From assembly GCF_001039355.2 (NCBI RefSeq), contig NW_019775169.1, positions 410,259 to 474,258 of the forward strand: a stretch of DNA of 64,000 bases, written 5' to 3'. Shown here piece by piece: positions 10,547 through 26,155 of the stretch. Under the pieces are notes generated by a model that had not been told where the DNA came from, made no database searches, and worked only from the letters and a program-made list of their open reading frames with translations. This DNA is from Lingula anatina (lineage: Eukaryota > Brachiopoda > Lingulata > Lingulida > Lingulidae). Each line of letters opens with the position of its first letter. Positions within the stretch are counted from its first letter, which is position 1. A program made the position numbers and the translations under genes.

Positions 10547-12461
10547 AATTAAACATAGGCAAATCTGAGAATGGTGTACCGCCTATCTGTTACACAATGT
10601 AGGTAATAATGTACAGTATATATAGCCACGATCATGTTCAATGTATGCCCTTTCATCACTACCCCCCTCCCCCCCCCCCCCACAACACGCAACAGGGTCT
10701 TTGTTCATATCATTCATTCACTTGAATGAGCTGACTGATCCCATAGTTCACAATAGGCACACGGTTTCTTGTATTGATCTGGTCCAAACTTATCAATAAA
10801 TATTATTGATCTTGTTTACCTGATTTACTGTTGACATTAGGGGCATTTAACTGCAAGGCTACTGGAAGAGAGATTGTCTTGATATGAATTAAATCTACTC
10901 TTTTAAGAGGGCAGATATATCTAAAAATCATACTTAACGTTTTTGTTGAGTTAGTGTCATGAAGAATGATAACGATAAAAACATGAGCTACGTTTATTTT
11001 GCTCCAATGACATTTTTTGTATTCCATGATAAGCCAATTAAAGGTTGGGGCAGCAATTAACCATTTTACTGCTCATGAAGTCATCCTGGGAAAAATTGAC
11101 TTTTTTAAATCCAATTTTATTGGTGTGATTAAATGGATTTGCACCTCAGTCAGCCTAAAGACTATACAGTGTGGACATTATAGCTGCTGTGATATAATGT
11201 TGATGTGAATTACCAACCTGGAAACTTTGGAAATTACAGCAGCCATTTTGCCTGAAAATTTTTGAATTGTAATCAGATAGCCAAGATGAGCAAGGACCAG
11301 TCTGGATTTTTAAAGTTGTAAATCATTGGAATCACTTTGAGTCAGCAGGACGGTCATAGTCCTCATTACAGCCAGTTCTGGAGACTTATTATTATTTTGT
11401 GGCTGATCACAAAGCACGTGCTGTCAGTTTCAAAATACCTGTATGTGATTCTACAAAAACCTAGAAAACAATGCCAGAATTACAGGTGTGAAAATAAGTT
11501 AGAAAACATACTGTGGCTTGTGTCTGAGAGTAATATGTATTAACAGCGGTTTTGTTTGTGGCAAGAACCAATGAAAAACTTTCAATCAGATTTTGAAAGT
11601 TTATATTGGATTTGGAATGTATTAAGTATATTAGGCACTGGCCTTAATTTAAAAAAAAACAATGAACACCTCATAAGTTGTCAAGATAAATCAAGTTTAT
11701 TTTCAATTGGGATATTTAAAAACAATGATACATTAGCACTGTTGAGCTTATAAATAGATATTCACCAAAGGATGATATCAATACTATTATATTATTCCTA
11801 TCCATAATGATATACATAACTTAGAGTGCGGACACGAAGCAATGTCCATATAAAGACTTATTCTCTAAAAAATAAGAGATTGGAGTACACCGATATCACT
11901 GGAGTAAGAGGACTTATTTCAAGCCTCCATAATGGGTATAACTATTCAAGGAATGGCCAGGTGGGTAGAATACATGGAATTATAATAGTAAAAATTGTTG
12001 TAATACACATGTTGAGTTCATTACACTGAACATACCTACTACATACTTACTACTTATTCTCTCTAGGCCATGGTCAGCTCATAAGTGTTGAAACATGCCT
12101 ATAGATTACAAAGATTTTATTACAGAGTTGCTGCAAATTTTGCCATTATTGCCTATTCAGTCTTAATTAATTGAATACATGCCCCCTTAAACTTATATGT
12201 TTTTTTCTCACTAATTATTTTGTCTGGATATTTAGTGTATTTTAAGTGGACTGTTTGAATTATTCAGTTGTTATTTCATTAGAGGAGGGCTTTCCAAGGT
12301 GCACAATTCTTAAAAAGGATTATTTGTATTTTTAAAATATGTGACATGCAGCAGGGTTTTTGTGGGTGACAAGGAATAATGAAACTAAAAAAAGAAATTA
12401 TTTATATATCTGAGTCGCTTGAGATTTGTGGATGTTTTTTTTTTTTTTTTTAATTTTTCAG
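10547..12461. other. Noncoding stretch upstream of the first PLEKHG5-locus exon seen
   Basis: No exon could be supported here. Exon 12462-12511 enters in phase 2, so its partner first exon should lie here or further upstream. Open frames of 60-70 codons near 11017-12029 have no recognisable domain and were not called. Confidence 0.4.
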
Positions 12462-12511
12462 ACCTGATGGTTCTGCTGCCTACAAGGTGGTGGCCATACC
12501 TCAGGAGACAG
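12462..12511 (+). CDS. Upstream alternative exon of the PLEKHG5-like locus
   Basis: A long T tract ending in TTTTTCAG precedes 50 bases, with donor CAG|gtgagt. The exon enters in phase 2 and leaves in phase 1. It encodes PDGSAAYKVVAIPQET, which joins in frame to the 15585 exon. Its own upstream partner was not found, so membership of this gene rests only on phase and strand. Confidence 0.5.
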
Positions 12512-15149
12512 GTGAGTGTGAGGAGGAGGAGGAGGAGGAGGAATGAATGGGAAGAAGGGGTGAGGGGGAAGGGAGGAGTAGGAGGAGGAGGAGGAATGAA
12601 TGGGAGGAAGGGGTGAGGGGGAGGGGAGGAGTAGGAGGAGGAGGAGGAGGAATGAATGGGAGGAAGGGGTGAGGGTGAGGAGGAGAGGGTGAGTGAGAGG
12701 AGGGGGAGAGAAAGAAGGGGAGAGGGAGAGGATGGAAGAAGAGGATGGGAGGAAGAATAAAGCTGAAGCTGGAATGAAGTTCTTAATGGAGTTTTTGTGC
12801 AGTCTGTATATCTCTGTGTATACATCTGAAAGAGAAAGAGAGGGAAAAATGCACAGAGAGAGAGAGAGAGAGAGAGAAAGAGAAAAAGGGAGAAAGAGAA
12901 AGAAAGAGAGAAAGAGAAAGAAGAAGAGTGAGAGAGAAACAGTGTTTCAAAAAGAAATTGATATCAGTTGTTTTCTGTATCAAAAATGAGAGAAAGGATG
13001 AATCTAGCAAAGTAGAAAAAAAGCAAGACATTTCCATTTACTTTCCCTAAATTGACAATGAGGTGTTCATTATAAGTTTTCAGTCATTGTAAAGTGCCAG
13101 TGCTAACTTCCTTCTCATAGCAAATCAATAGCAATACCGCCATTTCAATTAACTTGCTCAATTATTCATCACAGCTCTCATTGTGCCAATTAGATTGATA
13201 TTTGTTCTTGTTACCCAATTTGTCAGTGCTTGTTATGTCGTTTAGAAGATCAGTATTCCTGTGTACAAAATTAATAGAATAAAAAAGAAGCAATGAAAAT
13301 GAACTCTTAAGTATTTACATAACATTGTCGATAATACATTTTTCATGGGGTACAGAATCTGTAGACTAATAGTATGGACAAAATCTACTGTCCTTGAAAT
13401 TTTAAGGCAAAGATAATGATAATAACACAGATAATAATACTGCTATTTTAGATTTTAGAAACAATATTTTTTGTTTTGTGTAAAAACTGTTAACTGTGGC
13501 CTTTAAAAAGGAGAAAGTAGAGACCAGTTCATGCTTTATTTGATTCAGTCTGTTTTTAATAATTCAATTCAGCTTTTCAGTTTTTGCTCCGTCCCATCCT
13601 TGAATGCTTTACTACTAGTTTATCTTTTTTCAAACTGTATTCATTTGTTATTTTTGAGTAGTGCTAACATGAATTAATTTACTGAACACACCTAGTGTGA
13701 ATAAAGTGCATTCCACGTGATTGTTAATCGGAATTTATTTGTAAATTTTACAGTTACAAAGTACACAAAATTTCAGTGGATTGAAATCAGAGTTCATAGA
13801 CAATTCACTTGACAAGTGTTGTATGCAGAAAAGCCATAAAGTAATTTATTATTACCAAGTTGACATATTATGGCTTTTAGCTGACAGATTGACTCTTGAT
13901 TAGACTATAATAGAGAGACTGAATTCAAACCAATGTTTTGTGTACATACCAATCATTTACTATTTTATTCTCTGATGAAAGTAAAGCACAATTTGCAAGG
14001 TGTAGATAATTTAGCAGAGAGATAATGTAGGCAAATAGAGGCATTGAAAAAGAGAGGGTTGCACAATGTGTTTGGAGAGTAGTTTTAGGGGCTGAGAGGA
14101 GGGGGACATAGAAATTTACAGCTTCATTCTTACACGCCCAGTGCATTCTCAGACAGTTTTCATATATTGGGTTAAGTGATTCCTTTCCACAAATATGTTA
14201 ATGTCATATAAATATATTTTAAAATAAAACTGTGGAATTGGTTTTATTTTCAAATAAAGATTTTTTGCCCGAGTACTCCATTCTTTTTTATTTATGTCCA
14301 TGTTTACTACCTTAATTTCAATCAAAACACTGTTTTTATTACTTTCACACAGTTATAATAGGAACACACTTTTAGCTTTTGTCTGTAAATATAGTTAACA
14401 AGAACAGGCAAAATTCAAAACCATAAATTTAGGTTTATTAATTGAATAGAAAAAATGACTCAAGAATCACATTTACCCCTGGCGAGCCTCTGTTTGGCAT
14501 AGTTTTTCCCTCTATTCAGAAGTGCGCTTGTCCTTATCAGCGGTGTTAAAAAGGCAAACACATAAGATTTAGAGTGAAACACCAAACTTGCTGCCGTGTA
14601 GCCTGAGTAACTATACACTGTGCTGTGAACATTTTGGCAGGTTCAGTTCTCAGAAATTTGCATTCTCTGGAAAAAATAGTGCCAGACAGAGGTGCATGTG
14701 TGCTGTAAAACAAATGATGCCTTACTTAGTGCTCTGTGGATTTGAACTGCTAAAAACAACTACCACTATAACCACTAACAGCAATAATAAGATATGTTGC
14801 TATGGAAGATGGCTCTTGGTCAGAGTTTTATACGTTGGCGATTTTTAAGTGCCAAGGACGTGGTAGACAGAAACATACTTAATGGTGGCATTTTACTCTT
14901 AACACTTCTGTGGACAGGCTAGACAAGTTGTTTTTTTTTTTTTGTGGATTAACAAACAATTGACTTCTGAGATCAAAGAGGAAGAACTGCATGAGATTTA
15001 GACATCTTTGCTATATTATTTAATCATAGATTGATAAAACTCTTGTGCCATGAGCATGCTGGGAGCAATGAGAAAGGCAGCTAGGAAGCTGTCACTGGAC
15101 ACAGGTAGAGGAACACTACGGGTATATGTGTGCATGTACTCTTTGCACC

Positions 15150-15185
<36 letters not shown>

Positions 15186-18100
15186 ATGGGCATGTGTGAG
15201 AGTGCTTTTATGTGTGGAGATATATGCATCCATGTTTGGGAAATTTCGTGGATTTGCTCCATTTCAATATTCGGCTGAGTAATTAGTTTCATGTTCATTT
15301 TAATGTCACACTGTAAGAGGCCTTTAGCCAGCAGTGTCACACATGGGGTGGGAGGAAGGCTGGGGGGGGGAATCTTTTTCAATGGAGCTTTTCAACCCCT
15401 GTAGTTGACAGAATCTGACAAATGGCATAGATCCTGGAACAAAACCTTGATTCAGAGTGAACCTTTTCCAACCGAAAGGATTTTTTTTAATTGTTTTTTA
15501 ACCCCTCTCCGTTGATTAGGGGATGGCAGTATGATTTACATTTTACACTGATTTTCTTTCTCATTCATTATTATCTGTTTCCAGGCCTGAGTCTGATGAA
15601 GTACAACAAGATTTCAGAGTCGGGAATGCAGAAGATGAAAGGTGAGGCATTTTATTTCTCAGTTTGCTCTGAAATGGTCACTAGGCAGAATGTGTTTGGT
15701 TGTGACCAAGTATCTCAACAAGCACATCTGTGATCTCCCTCCATCAAGCAGGGATAAGATGTAAGTGTGTCTGGGGTTGCATTACCAATAAAAGCATTCT
15801 TCTTGGTAGATTGCTCCAACTGAACTTGGAATCTCACTGAATGCAATCAGTTTAACTGAATGACACACCCCTTTTAGCAGTTAGGGGATGATTAACTTTC
15901 CTGCATGCACAGCTTAGCCTCTGGTAGCTTTTTCACTTTGTTTTTTTAGTGGAACCATTCATAAAAATGTTGACAGTTTTGTCTTCTTGCTATTTGTTGA
16001 TATTATGTTTGGTAGCAATTGTACAAAGCTGGGGTAGTGCTAACACTCGCCAATTTAGCCAAATGCTAAAATTAACTTAAATTGGCTAAAGAAAAAGGGC
16101 TTGATTTGGCTTGTTTTAGTCAAATTATAATAATTTTGATAACAAAATAGTGGTGATTTGGCTAAGCGAAAAAAATTGCTAGCGCTACCCCAGCAAAGTT
16201 ATCATCTCCACACTTTTATGTGTATTCTACAAACTGACATATCTTCAAAAGTAAAGAGTGTATATGTTTTCCAAAGAAATGGCGATGTAATTTTTTCTCC
16301 TAGGTATACTTATAACTGGGCGTGGTCTTCTGTGCAATAACCATGTCCCCGGGGGGAGGGGAGTGGGGGGGAGGGGGAGCAGCACTATTCTCCATGTTCA
16401 ATATATATTAACTTTACTGGATCCAGTTACTGGTAGTATGTAAACATTCTTTAACAATAAATTTTGTTTAAAAAGAAATAAAAAAATTAAATGGAAATAC
16501 ATAGCCCAATTTATGTTTTTTTTCCCTTTGGTTTGTTCCCTGATTGGCAAAAGCAGATACATTATTCTTCTTATAATTATTATTATTAATTAAAATGATC
16601 TAATCTTTTTTGCATTTTTCTTACATATAACAACACTATAATTTCATCCCAATGTGTTGCTAACATGACATTAATCAGAATACATAAATTCTGCTGTCTC
16701 AGGGGCAGATTGAGGCCGTCTTCTGGGTCTTCTGGAACACGGTCAGATTTTCAAGTTAAGGTTGACGAGTTATCTAATTTTTTCTGTCAGAAGACGGTCA
16801 AAAATAGAGAATGGATCAACAAAGATAATTTGGAAAACTGTCAGAAAATATCTCTGGATCCGTCCCTGTATCTAGTAGTAACATGAGTATATTAACGACA
16901 GAACAACACCTATAAACAAATTGGTAGTCTGTCCTAAATAATATATATGAAAAATATGTGTAAATGTGTAGAATTGGCAACTCTGTACAAACATAGGAAG
17001 TGGTTTCTTATTGCCTCTGTAATGTATATATACACATGTATATAACCATGTAATGTAATGTAGTACAATCAATACCTGAGAATGCTGTTAGATAGATTGC
17101 AGTTCATGCTCTAATTGTCCAAAATAATACAGTGGTCAATACTGTATTAATTATTCATTTAAAGGGTTATAACAGGAGGCAGGGATTAGTGGGCTTGCAT
17201 GGTTAGCTGGCTGAGTTACTATACCTGCAGTTGCCATTATTGGATTTTTTGAAAGTGCAGTTATTTTTAAGTAGAGTTCAAAAGAATCCATGGATTATGG
17301 TCAGTTGTGGTAATGTCTACATTAAGCCTAAGATCTCCGTTTATTAGATCTTAGATTAAGCTGTAGAGTAGGTATTCTTTGGAAAGTTAAATAGGGCTAA
17401 CACACATACATGTACATATGCATATACATAGTCCCACATACGTGCATGTACACGTTCTAAGAAACAATCATCAAGACACCTTCAGCCTCCAATTACTTCT
17501 GACAAACAACCATTGGTTTAGTTACTAATCTAGTAACAAGCTTGAAAAATCAATCAGTTGTTTTAAGCTAGGCAATATATATTAGGTCTAGTCAGCAATT
17601 TCAAAGGGGGGAGGGTATTTTTCTTTTAAAAAGTGGGCCTTTCTACATCATTTTTATCCTTATTTTAGAAGTGGTATAGAAATTTCGATTCAGAGTGGAC
17701 CTTTTTTTCAGAAAAAAAGGACAATTTTTTTTCGCCCCCTTCCCAACGCAATTCCCAAGCTTAAAAACTAGAAATAAAATTTTATCTGTGTGAAATGACT
17801 GGGCTATGTGTAGGTGTTGTAGAAAGTTCACTCAGAGGATGAATAATGCACAAAACATCATGCAATAATGACATTTTTCATGGTTTGTCAGTTTAGTGGA
17901 TATTCTACTCGGTTTGTGAGGATTGAAAAGCACTTTGCCTTTTAAAACCAGAAAAATGTTGAAAGCTGTGCATTGAGATAAAAAAGAGGTTACTGACAAT
18001 CTAAAAACATTGACTGAAATGTTCAATTCCCATGATGGTCATGCCTTTATAGTTAATACTGTCTAACTGTGGATTGTTTACATAATAAAGCAAAGCATTT

Positions 18101-21100
18101 TATCATTCTAAAAGCTAAGACTTAAATGTTAATCATGCTACACTGACAACTGCGCTAATTTAAAAATTTAATGCCATTCTTAACAAATCCATATGTTGCC
18201 ATTGCTGTACAAATAGTGGAATGTACCACAGACCTTTTTTTAAAACCAAATTGAATTATTTATCAGTTATGAGGGATGTTTATTATGTTTATGTTGTCCA
18301 AACACTGAGATCACAATATTAGTTGTAAAAAGGACTTTTCAATGGGTATTGAATAGTTTTTTTTTTTTTTTTTTTGAGGGGGGGGGGGAATTAACAGGGC
18401 CATCCTGTTACATGTCCATCACTGTGACCACTTTTCTCCCTCCATAACTTCTCCATCTTTTGATATCCCTTGCAATTGAGAAAAAAAGGAAATTCAACTC
18501 ATTGGAATCGGGATAAATAACTCATAGAAAACTGTTAGTAGTGTAGAGATCAAAGTCTGACAGATTTTGTCTTAATATTTTGATTTATCTGGACATTTTG
18601 CTTTAATATCTGAATATCTCAATATATGTATTTATGGATTTATCTGGATATATATGTCGTTGTATTTATCCCCTTGGACCCCTATTACCCAATATAGAGC
18701 TGGGCACCTTTGTTGCTTGCAATTTTTAGGATCTTTGAAAAGTTCCACTTTCATCACTGATTATGTAATCGTAAAACAGTTTATGTAGGAGTAGTCATTT
18801 AACGTGACACCATCTTGGTTTCCTCTCGGTGAATAATTTATGTCATGAAAATAGCCTGATCAATCCAACTTCCTGTGTGGAGTTTATCTGGACGAAGACA
18901 TTGTTTTTGATGTAAATATTGTGCCATTGTTACTCATACATTGGAGAACTCATTAATGGAGGAAGACTGTCAAAGAGAGAGGGAAAGAAAGGAACACCAC
19001 CATTTATAAAATATTGATTATTGATCCAAGTTGCAATATTACCATTATAAATGTTTTAAAGACATAGAGTTCAGGGAAACTGTCACATACCAGTAAAAAA
19101 TTTTCAATTTAAGTCAACATGGAAGATTAATGAAATAATGAATTATGTAAAGTTATTAATTAATTAATTAATTAATTAATTAATTAAAATAATTAATCAG
19201 TGAGTAAAAGGATAGAGAAATTTTACATTTGGGTGTTGTACATTTAATCTGGTGTTAAGCTATCCTCCCCATGCTCTCTTTGGCTCTTGCATTGATAGAA
19301 TATTTTTAGTAGGTCCACTTTCATCTCTGTAATAATGTTTTCGAGCCACTAGGTGTAATCCTGCACTGAATACTATTTGATAGTCTTAATCCACAGATCA
19401 CATGAACAAAGACATGGGACGTCTTACAGTAGCGCAATCAATACTTGGTAACCACCACCTCCGTTTACCTGCACTGGCAGCATGTGATCACATTGTCATC
19501 TTTAATATCCATCTTGGCGCCCATATGTATCATAATGAACAAAGAAAAAAGTATAATCAGTATGTGAACTAGCTATGGTACCAGTAGCCAAGTGCTTTAC
19601 AAAGAATAATCCATTGTTGGGGCCAAGTTAATTGGTCATTGACCCCAGCGGGCATGGATTACCAAGAGGTATTGATCAGGTTCATTTTGGGCCCCAATTT
19701 AGTCACAAAGAGCCAACGTCAGTTTGTAATGTCCCATCAATAGTTTTTCGGTTATAGAAAGAGAAGACCTATTAATGTGGATTTTCTGAAGTCCTCAGAA
19801 GCTTCTGGTGGTCTGGACCTTATCAGATTTTTTTTCAAGAATTTATCAGGTGGGGTAAAAAGGCTTTGTGTTTTGTATGGATTGATTTGTTTTGTGCTTT
19901 AAAATACAATGAGTTGATATTAGTTATTATTGTGGAAAGTCTTTAATATCTTGGTGTTTCTATGTTTGTGTGGGGCATGAGTGGTGAAGGTTTTGACTAC
20001 TGTGTATGGATTAGGAACTGATATTAAATGTATTAGCTTTTCAATACTAATTAATGTGAGGTCTCGTTAGGTCAGATATTGTGTCTTTGGGGGAGGGGAG
20101 GAGGGGTTGAAAGAGTGAACATATAATATGGAAGTCACACACTATTTTTACCGAAAGTCCTGGTTGGATATATTATGTTGATGTCAATGTTTAGTGGCTC
20201 TAACTCTGTCTCTTTCCCTAGTGTGGACACTTTTTATTATTCATTTTATCGAGAAAGGGTAACTAAATGAAGCCATTCTTTCTGAGACAGCATGGTGAGA
20301 TGTTTAGATAAAACCTTTGTATCGGTGCAGCATATTCGGTCAGCACTACAGCACCAAAGCGAAGTAATTATCACTTGAGTGGTGTAGTTTTCTGTATTTC
20401 TGCACCAGTCAGCGAAATTCACAACTTTATAACCAGGCTATTACATAGGAGTCTCAGCTAAAGCAGGGCCCTTGTCTAGGCACGGCCAGTTAACTGGATT
20501 GTTTTTGGTTAGTACCCTGGGGCTTGTGAAACAGAGAGTAGACCCCCATCCCCCCTCCCCCCTTCTCCCTATGGCATAATTACACTTGGGCCAGTGAAAC
20601 TGGTGTATGTGGTACAAAAATTTACCTCTCAATGTAAAAAGGGAAACAGCGTCTATATAGACTGTTGTTTGTGCTAGCAATTAAGACTTTTTCTAGAGGG
20701 GGAAGGATTGACATTAATTGCTTAGGTTGATGTCTTAATCCCATTTAACCAGACACCTGGAGACAAACTGAGGATGTCTTCTAGTGTTACGTCTTATGCA
20801 TTGTGACTTGACATTTTCTTTTTCTCGCTGAGACTTCTGAAGCTGTCAATGTGCACATGCATCATATAACCATATCTTGATAGATCAGGAAGTTTTCACC
20901 TGAGCATGAAACGGACAGCTGATTGATCACCGAGAGGTGGTTAAGTTGAGGTGTCAGAGTCGATGGCTGACGTCACCATTCCTTTCACCTGATGCTGTGT
21001 TGACAGGGCTGTCACGTTATCATGTATTGAGACATTCACTTGAATGCTCACCTCATTTACTGACTATTATGTCTGTGTGCACAATAGTGTCTGTTCACTC

Positions 21101-23278
21101 TGAGATTGATTTAGAACGTAAATTGTCTCAGCTTCTTCACTTGACATCCGCATGTGAACTAACGGATAGCTGCAGGAATTTTAAGACAGAGGTGTAAGAG
21201 GTGGGGTGTTTGGATCCCAAACAGGTACCCCTGTGTCACCGCAATGTGTGATAAAATCTTGACAAGTGATGCAGTTTAGTCAATCAAGGTTTTAGTTTGT
21301 CTCTAGTGTGAATCAACTGATCGCAAGAGTTAACTGTGTGAAGCAGATCAATTACAGCAACAATGCAGTGTCTGGATTACTCGGAGTAGAGATATTTTCA
21401 CAGCATTGTTCTGCCATTGATTGACTACAGCTGGAACTGCGCCGTATAACGCTTGTGCTGGATTAAGATTTGTTAGGTTTCTCCAAGATTGACAGAGACT
21501 GTGGACCATCTTTTGTGCTTGGATTGTGCAGTCTGGTTATGGATATATATACATAATGCCACTAGATTATTACTGATATGTTGGATGTCACAGAATATAC
21601 TGATTATATAATATTATAAGGCTTTGCGACAAAAGTGAAAGTTACTGGAAACAGTTTTTATTGTATTGGAATTCGGACAGAATCTGGGAATTTAGAGTCT
21701 TGATGTATTTGATGACCAAGTATACTTAAGCAGATGACGTTACAGGCACTTTGTTCAACAAATTCTGTCACTGACTATATATTAACGAAGATTTTACTCA
21801 GAAAACCTTGATTCAAGTTAAGTTTTTAAATCTTGCATATTCCATTCTGTGGATTATGGTGTATGAAATGCCAAATGTTGAATTCATTAGATAGTTGGAC
21901 AAGATTTTAACACAAAACAATCAGAGCTTCTGGGTAAATTGGATTTCACAGGAACTCCTTTATCGATGAAAACATGCTTACATGAGATGTCTTTGACATT
22001 TTCTGTGAATATTCCCACGTGGATGATTGCAGTCTCATTTTATGACGGTGCTGCTTGGAGGATGTTTGAGTAAATTACATGAATAGCAGTGGCCTTGAGA
22101 GTACATAAAAAGTTGACAAATATACACTCACTCAAAAGAAGAAAGTGCTCCTTGTGTTTTAGCCACAATTGACAGTATGCTGGGATTTGGTAGAACCTTT
22201 GCTGTACTTGGATTAGCCAGCTCACCAGGTGCGTGCATGCATGTGTGTGTGAGTACGTGTAGGCATGTTCTTGTATGCTTAATCAGACTCCATTTGTTTA
22301 TTTAAAACTTAACACATATATCAATATGGCAATTGGCTTTATAATGTAGAGTGTCTTAATTAATAGCTCGTCACTTCTGTCACGGAGGTCATGTTTTGTC
22401 TTAATGTTGGTTTGTGAGTTATTATCCTAGCTAACTCAAAAAAACACAGACATATTTTGATAAATTTCAAGGACAGGTAACAGGCCAGAAATTATAGGTG
22501 AACTGAGATTTGATGAGATGCCAAAGGTGATCTGTTATTGAATGAATTAATATTCAGGAGAATTGAGCTGCCTTGGCATAGGTCTGCAATCTCTGGGTGC
22601 TTTTAATTCTAGTTTGCTTAATTTTACTCTAAATTCGCTCCAGCTAATGTCAGGGAAGTTAAAGATATCATGGCAGTCCTATGAGTCTTTCTGTAGTTGG
22701 ACAGATATTGAATGGTGTAAAACTTTAAAACCTTGTGTAGGGATGGGGGCATCAGTGATTACAGTGGTCAACAGAAGGAATTTTTTTCTTCTGAGGTAAA
22801 TTAAATTTGGTGGGAAAATCTCAAATAGAATACCTTGTATGTATTTACAGTTGTGAACTCTAAATCTCTGTAAGGGTGCTCAGGACAGGTGAGTAAAGAG
22901 GTCTTGAATGGTAGTACGTGTACATTATAGTTTGACAGTTGCCCCCCTGGCTTTGTACCAATCAGGGGAAGGGTCATACTGTCTCTATACTACTATGGTC
23001 AGAGGTCACTAGTAAAAAGGTCAAAGGACGGCAAAGAAAAGAATGGTATGTACCTTAAACATGCTTCAGGGACTAGCTGTTACCAGCTAGAGGTCTTGAT
23101 GTAGAGATCCATTGTGAATGGTATGAAATAACTTGGAGGAAAAATAGCAGGATTGGATGACATGTTTTTTTTAGCTGTCAAAACATAATTGGGTTTCTCT
23201 TTGGCTCTTTAGCTCAACATGAGTGTCATTTGTAGTACTTGCCATTTTGGATTTTCTCTCTCATCAGAAATCTTCATG

Positions 23279-23314
<36 letters not shown>

Positions 23315-26111
23315 TCATAATCATAGCTAACCAATCTGGTCCATGTATATATGAAAATAAAGTTTAATGGGTGACATTTGGTAAAAGAAGACAAGTCGTT
23401 TTAGTTTTATATATGACAGATTAATTGTCCGACAGTAGCCCTTAACAAAAATGGATCATGTTGCAACTACAGAGTTGCCAACTGAAAATATGCATTGATG
23501 TGCATTCTATGTATTATTTAGGACAGACTCACATTTTTTACAGATGTTATTATATATTTTATAAGATTTTGTAAGATAATACGTTCAAGTTTGAAGCATT
23601 TTGAGTAATGTCATGTTTATATTATTATTACACCTGACATATTGATTGTAATTATATTGAGTACATGTAAGTACATGTTTTTTTGTAACATTTTACATTG
23701 TAGCCTAAGGGTAATATTTCTGGCTGTATAAATTGGTGTCACTGTGTGCAGATTAGTACTGAAACACTGAGTATATAATTAATCTGAGTTCTGTACTCCT
23801 CAGGTAGTGTATGGTATTGTCATGCAAGGAGCTATATGAAAGCTCAGCTGCATGTGCTTTTTTTTATTGCCAGATGGCAGATTTCTGCTGTTCTGAGTTC
23901 GCCATAAGAATTCGTATGTAGACATTTCTTTTTTAAATTGGAGGTTGGCAAATGTGCTTGTGTGTGAGCGCATGCACATGTGTGTATGTGTGCTTGTGAT
24001 GAAGTGTCGGGTTAAATTTTCACCTGTATTTTCTGTAGTATCTGCAGATCGAGGTGTTTATTTCCTGCAAATGTTGACATTAATTTAGTATCCTAGTCTT
24101 GTTATATGGAAGAAAGAAATGAAAAGTCAAGAAGTCAGTAAGGAAGATATATCTCCGAATGATGCAAACGTTGATTTGGAATGTGGATAGCTAGGACAAC
24201 ACCAGTTGTGATATACATAAGTTGAAATAGGATGCAATGCAGAGCTATGGCAAATCTATTTTTAAGGCAAACATGAATATCTAGTAATATTAGAAAATAA
24301 TTATATACATCATGTAAGTGAAACAGTCATCATGGATTCTTGCTGAATTATCTTGTTCTGATTTCTTGAATCTGTGTGGCTTAGTTAAACACCAAGTGCT
24401 CGAGCACTTCAATAGCCCACTCCCCCTCCCTCTTCAATAGCCGAAACTATCACTAGTGGCATTCCATTACTGGCCACACACACAAATGGAGGCATTATTT
24501 ATTTTATTTCAGCAATAAACTGGCGTTGACACAAACTGTTATTCAGACCAGTTGGGTATTTGAGTAACCTTTCATTGTTATATCAGACCCCTATGAATGC
24601 TAGAGTAAATACCACAACAAGAGAGAGAGGTGCAGAGAGACGGGGGTGCTGTGTGTTGTTCGGTACAGAGGGGGTCTTTTAGGAGGGATTTTCTACGAGC
24701 TCAGCAGCCTGATTGAAGAGTCGTGGAGTTTGATAGGATTGGATCTGTGTTCAGCATGCGTCTGAATTCATGGCACGTTGACTTTGGAAGGGATTTACTG
24801 CAAGCGCCATAAGCATAGTGGGACTCTCAGCTTTTTAATTATCCGGATCATTGGCTTCGTGTTATAGTTGTATATAATATACATGGACCATTGCTCTTAT
24901 ATGATTTCATCAAATAATAATCAGGTCTTTTGGTGCCTGACGGAGTAGAAGGAAATATTAGTAATTGAAAGCTAGGTTCTTGCTGAGTACAGGGATGGTT
25001 ACAGGATTTGGTGTCTGGAATTTTCCTGGTCTGCAAGGATTCCTGCTGATTTGTGAGACGGCATCTTTCAATTAGACTTAAACACGCAGTTGTTAGGATT
25101 CGAGTTGTCACAGAAGGAGCATCTGAGCTTCTGATGGACTCGTTGAGGTGTCGGAGTTCCTGGTCTATAAAGTGAAAAGATTTGCAGTGAACAGCCAGAT
25201 TTGTATTTGAAAGAAACAGACGCGTACCATTTTTCTCTTGAAGAAGACATTATATATGAAAATAACTTACGTACCAAAGAGGCACTTTGCCTGCTTATTG
25301 TGGAATATATAATCAGTGATATGATCTCAAATTGAGTGTGAGGTCACTGCATGTGGAAGAGAGGGAAAGGGGTTTCTGTTTGACATATAAATGTGTCACA
25401 TATAAATGACATTCATCTATGTTTGATATCTGTGGGGACATTCAGTTCACTGGGTTGTAGTATATCTAGCCGTCATGTCTGACATGGCTGGCCTGCACTG
25501 GATGGACACCTTGGATGACGTGTTTCTGTCACCGACATGTACACCTACCAGTACAGGTGAGTGCAACGTTATCTGGGATTACCACGGTTACCAAGAAATG
25601 GTTGACCAGATTAGCTCTCTCTCTCTCTCTCTGTCTCCTAGCTAGGCGAGCATGCATATATGCACATGCGTGAATTAATGCACATATGCAATGACATGTA
25701 CCTGTTCATGCACTCCATGCATGTGCACTCAAAAATGAACGCATACTGGAAGTGCATAGAGAGATGAAAGTCTTCCAGAATATTGAGCTATATGCCTTTT
25801 GTGCTCACATTTTTAGGATTTTTCCATCTCTGATAATACACACACACACACACACACACACAGACACTGAGAGAGAGAGAGAGAGAAAGAGAGAGTGTAC
25901 ATGCATGTCTGTGTGTATGTATGTATGTGTGTATGAGAGAGAGATCTAGTACGTTTGACAGAGAGAGAGAGAAATGGATAGAGAGAGAGAATTGGACAAA
26001 AAATGTGTATGAGAGAGAGAGAGAGAGAGAAAGGGAAGGAGAAAAAGAGAGATTGTGTGTGTTTGTGTGTTAGAGAGAGAGAGAGAGAGAGTGTGTGTGT
26101 GTGTGTGTGTA

Positions 26112-26155
<44 letters not shown>

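Larger units (their letters stand above)
15642..22176. other. Long intron with scattered repeats
   Basis: Apart from the elements listed separately, the sequence is AT-rich with an (AATT)n tract at about 19157-19188 and a T tract followed by a G tract near 18357-18390. No exon was supported. Confidence 0.45.

Noticed and set aside
12385-13037. Open frames of 84-146 codons on both strands, rich in Ser/Leu/Pro or Arg/Glu
   Set aside because: They are read-through of AGG and GA repeats; no domain, splice structure or balanced composition.
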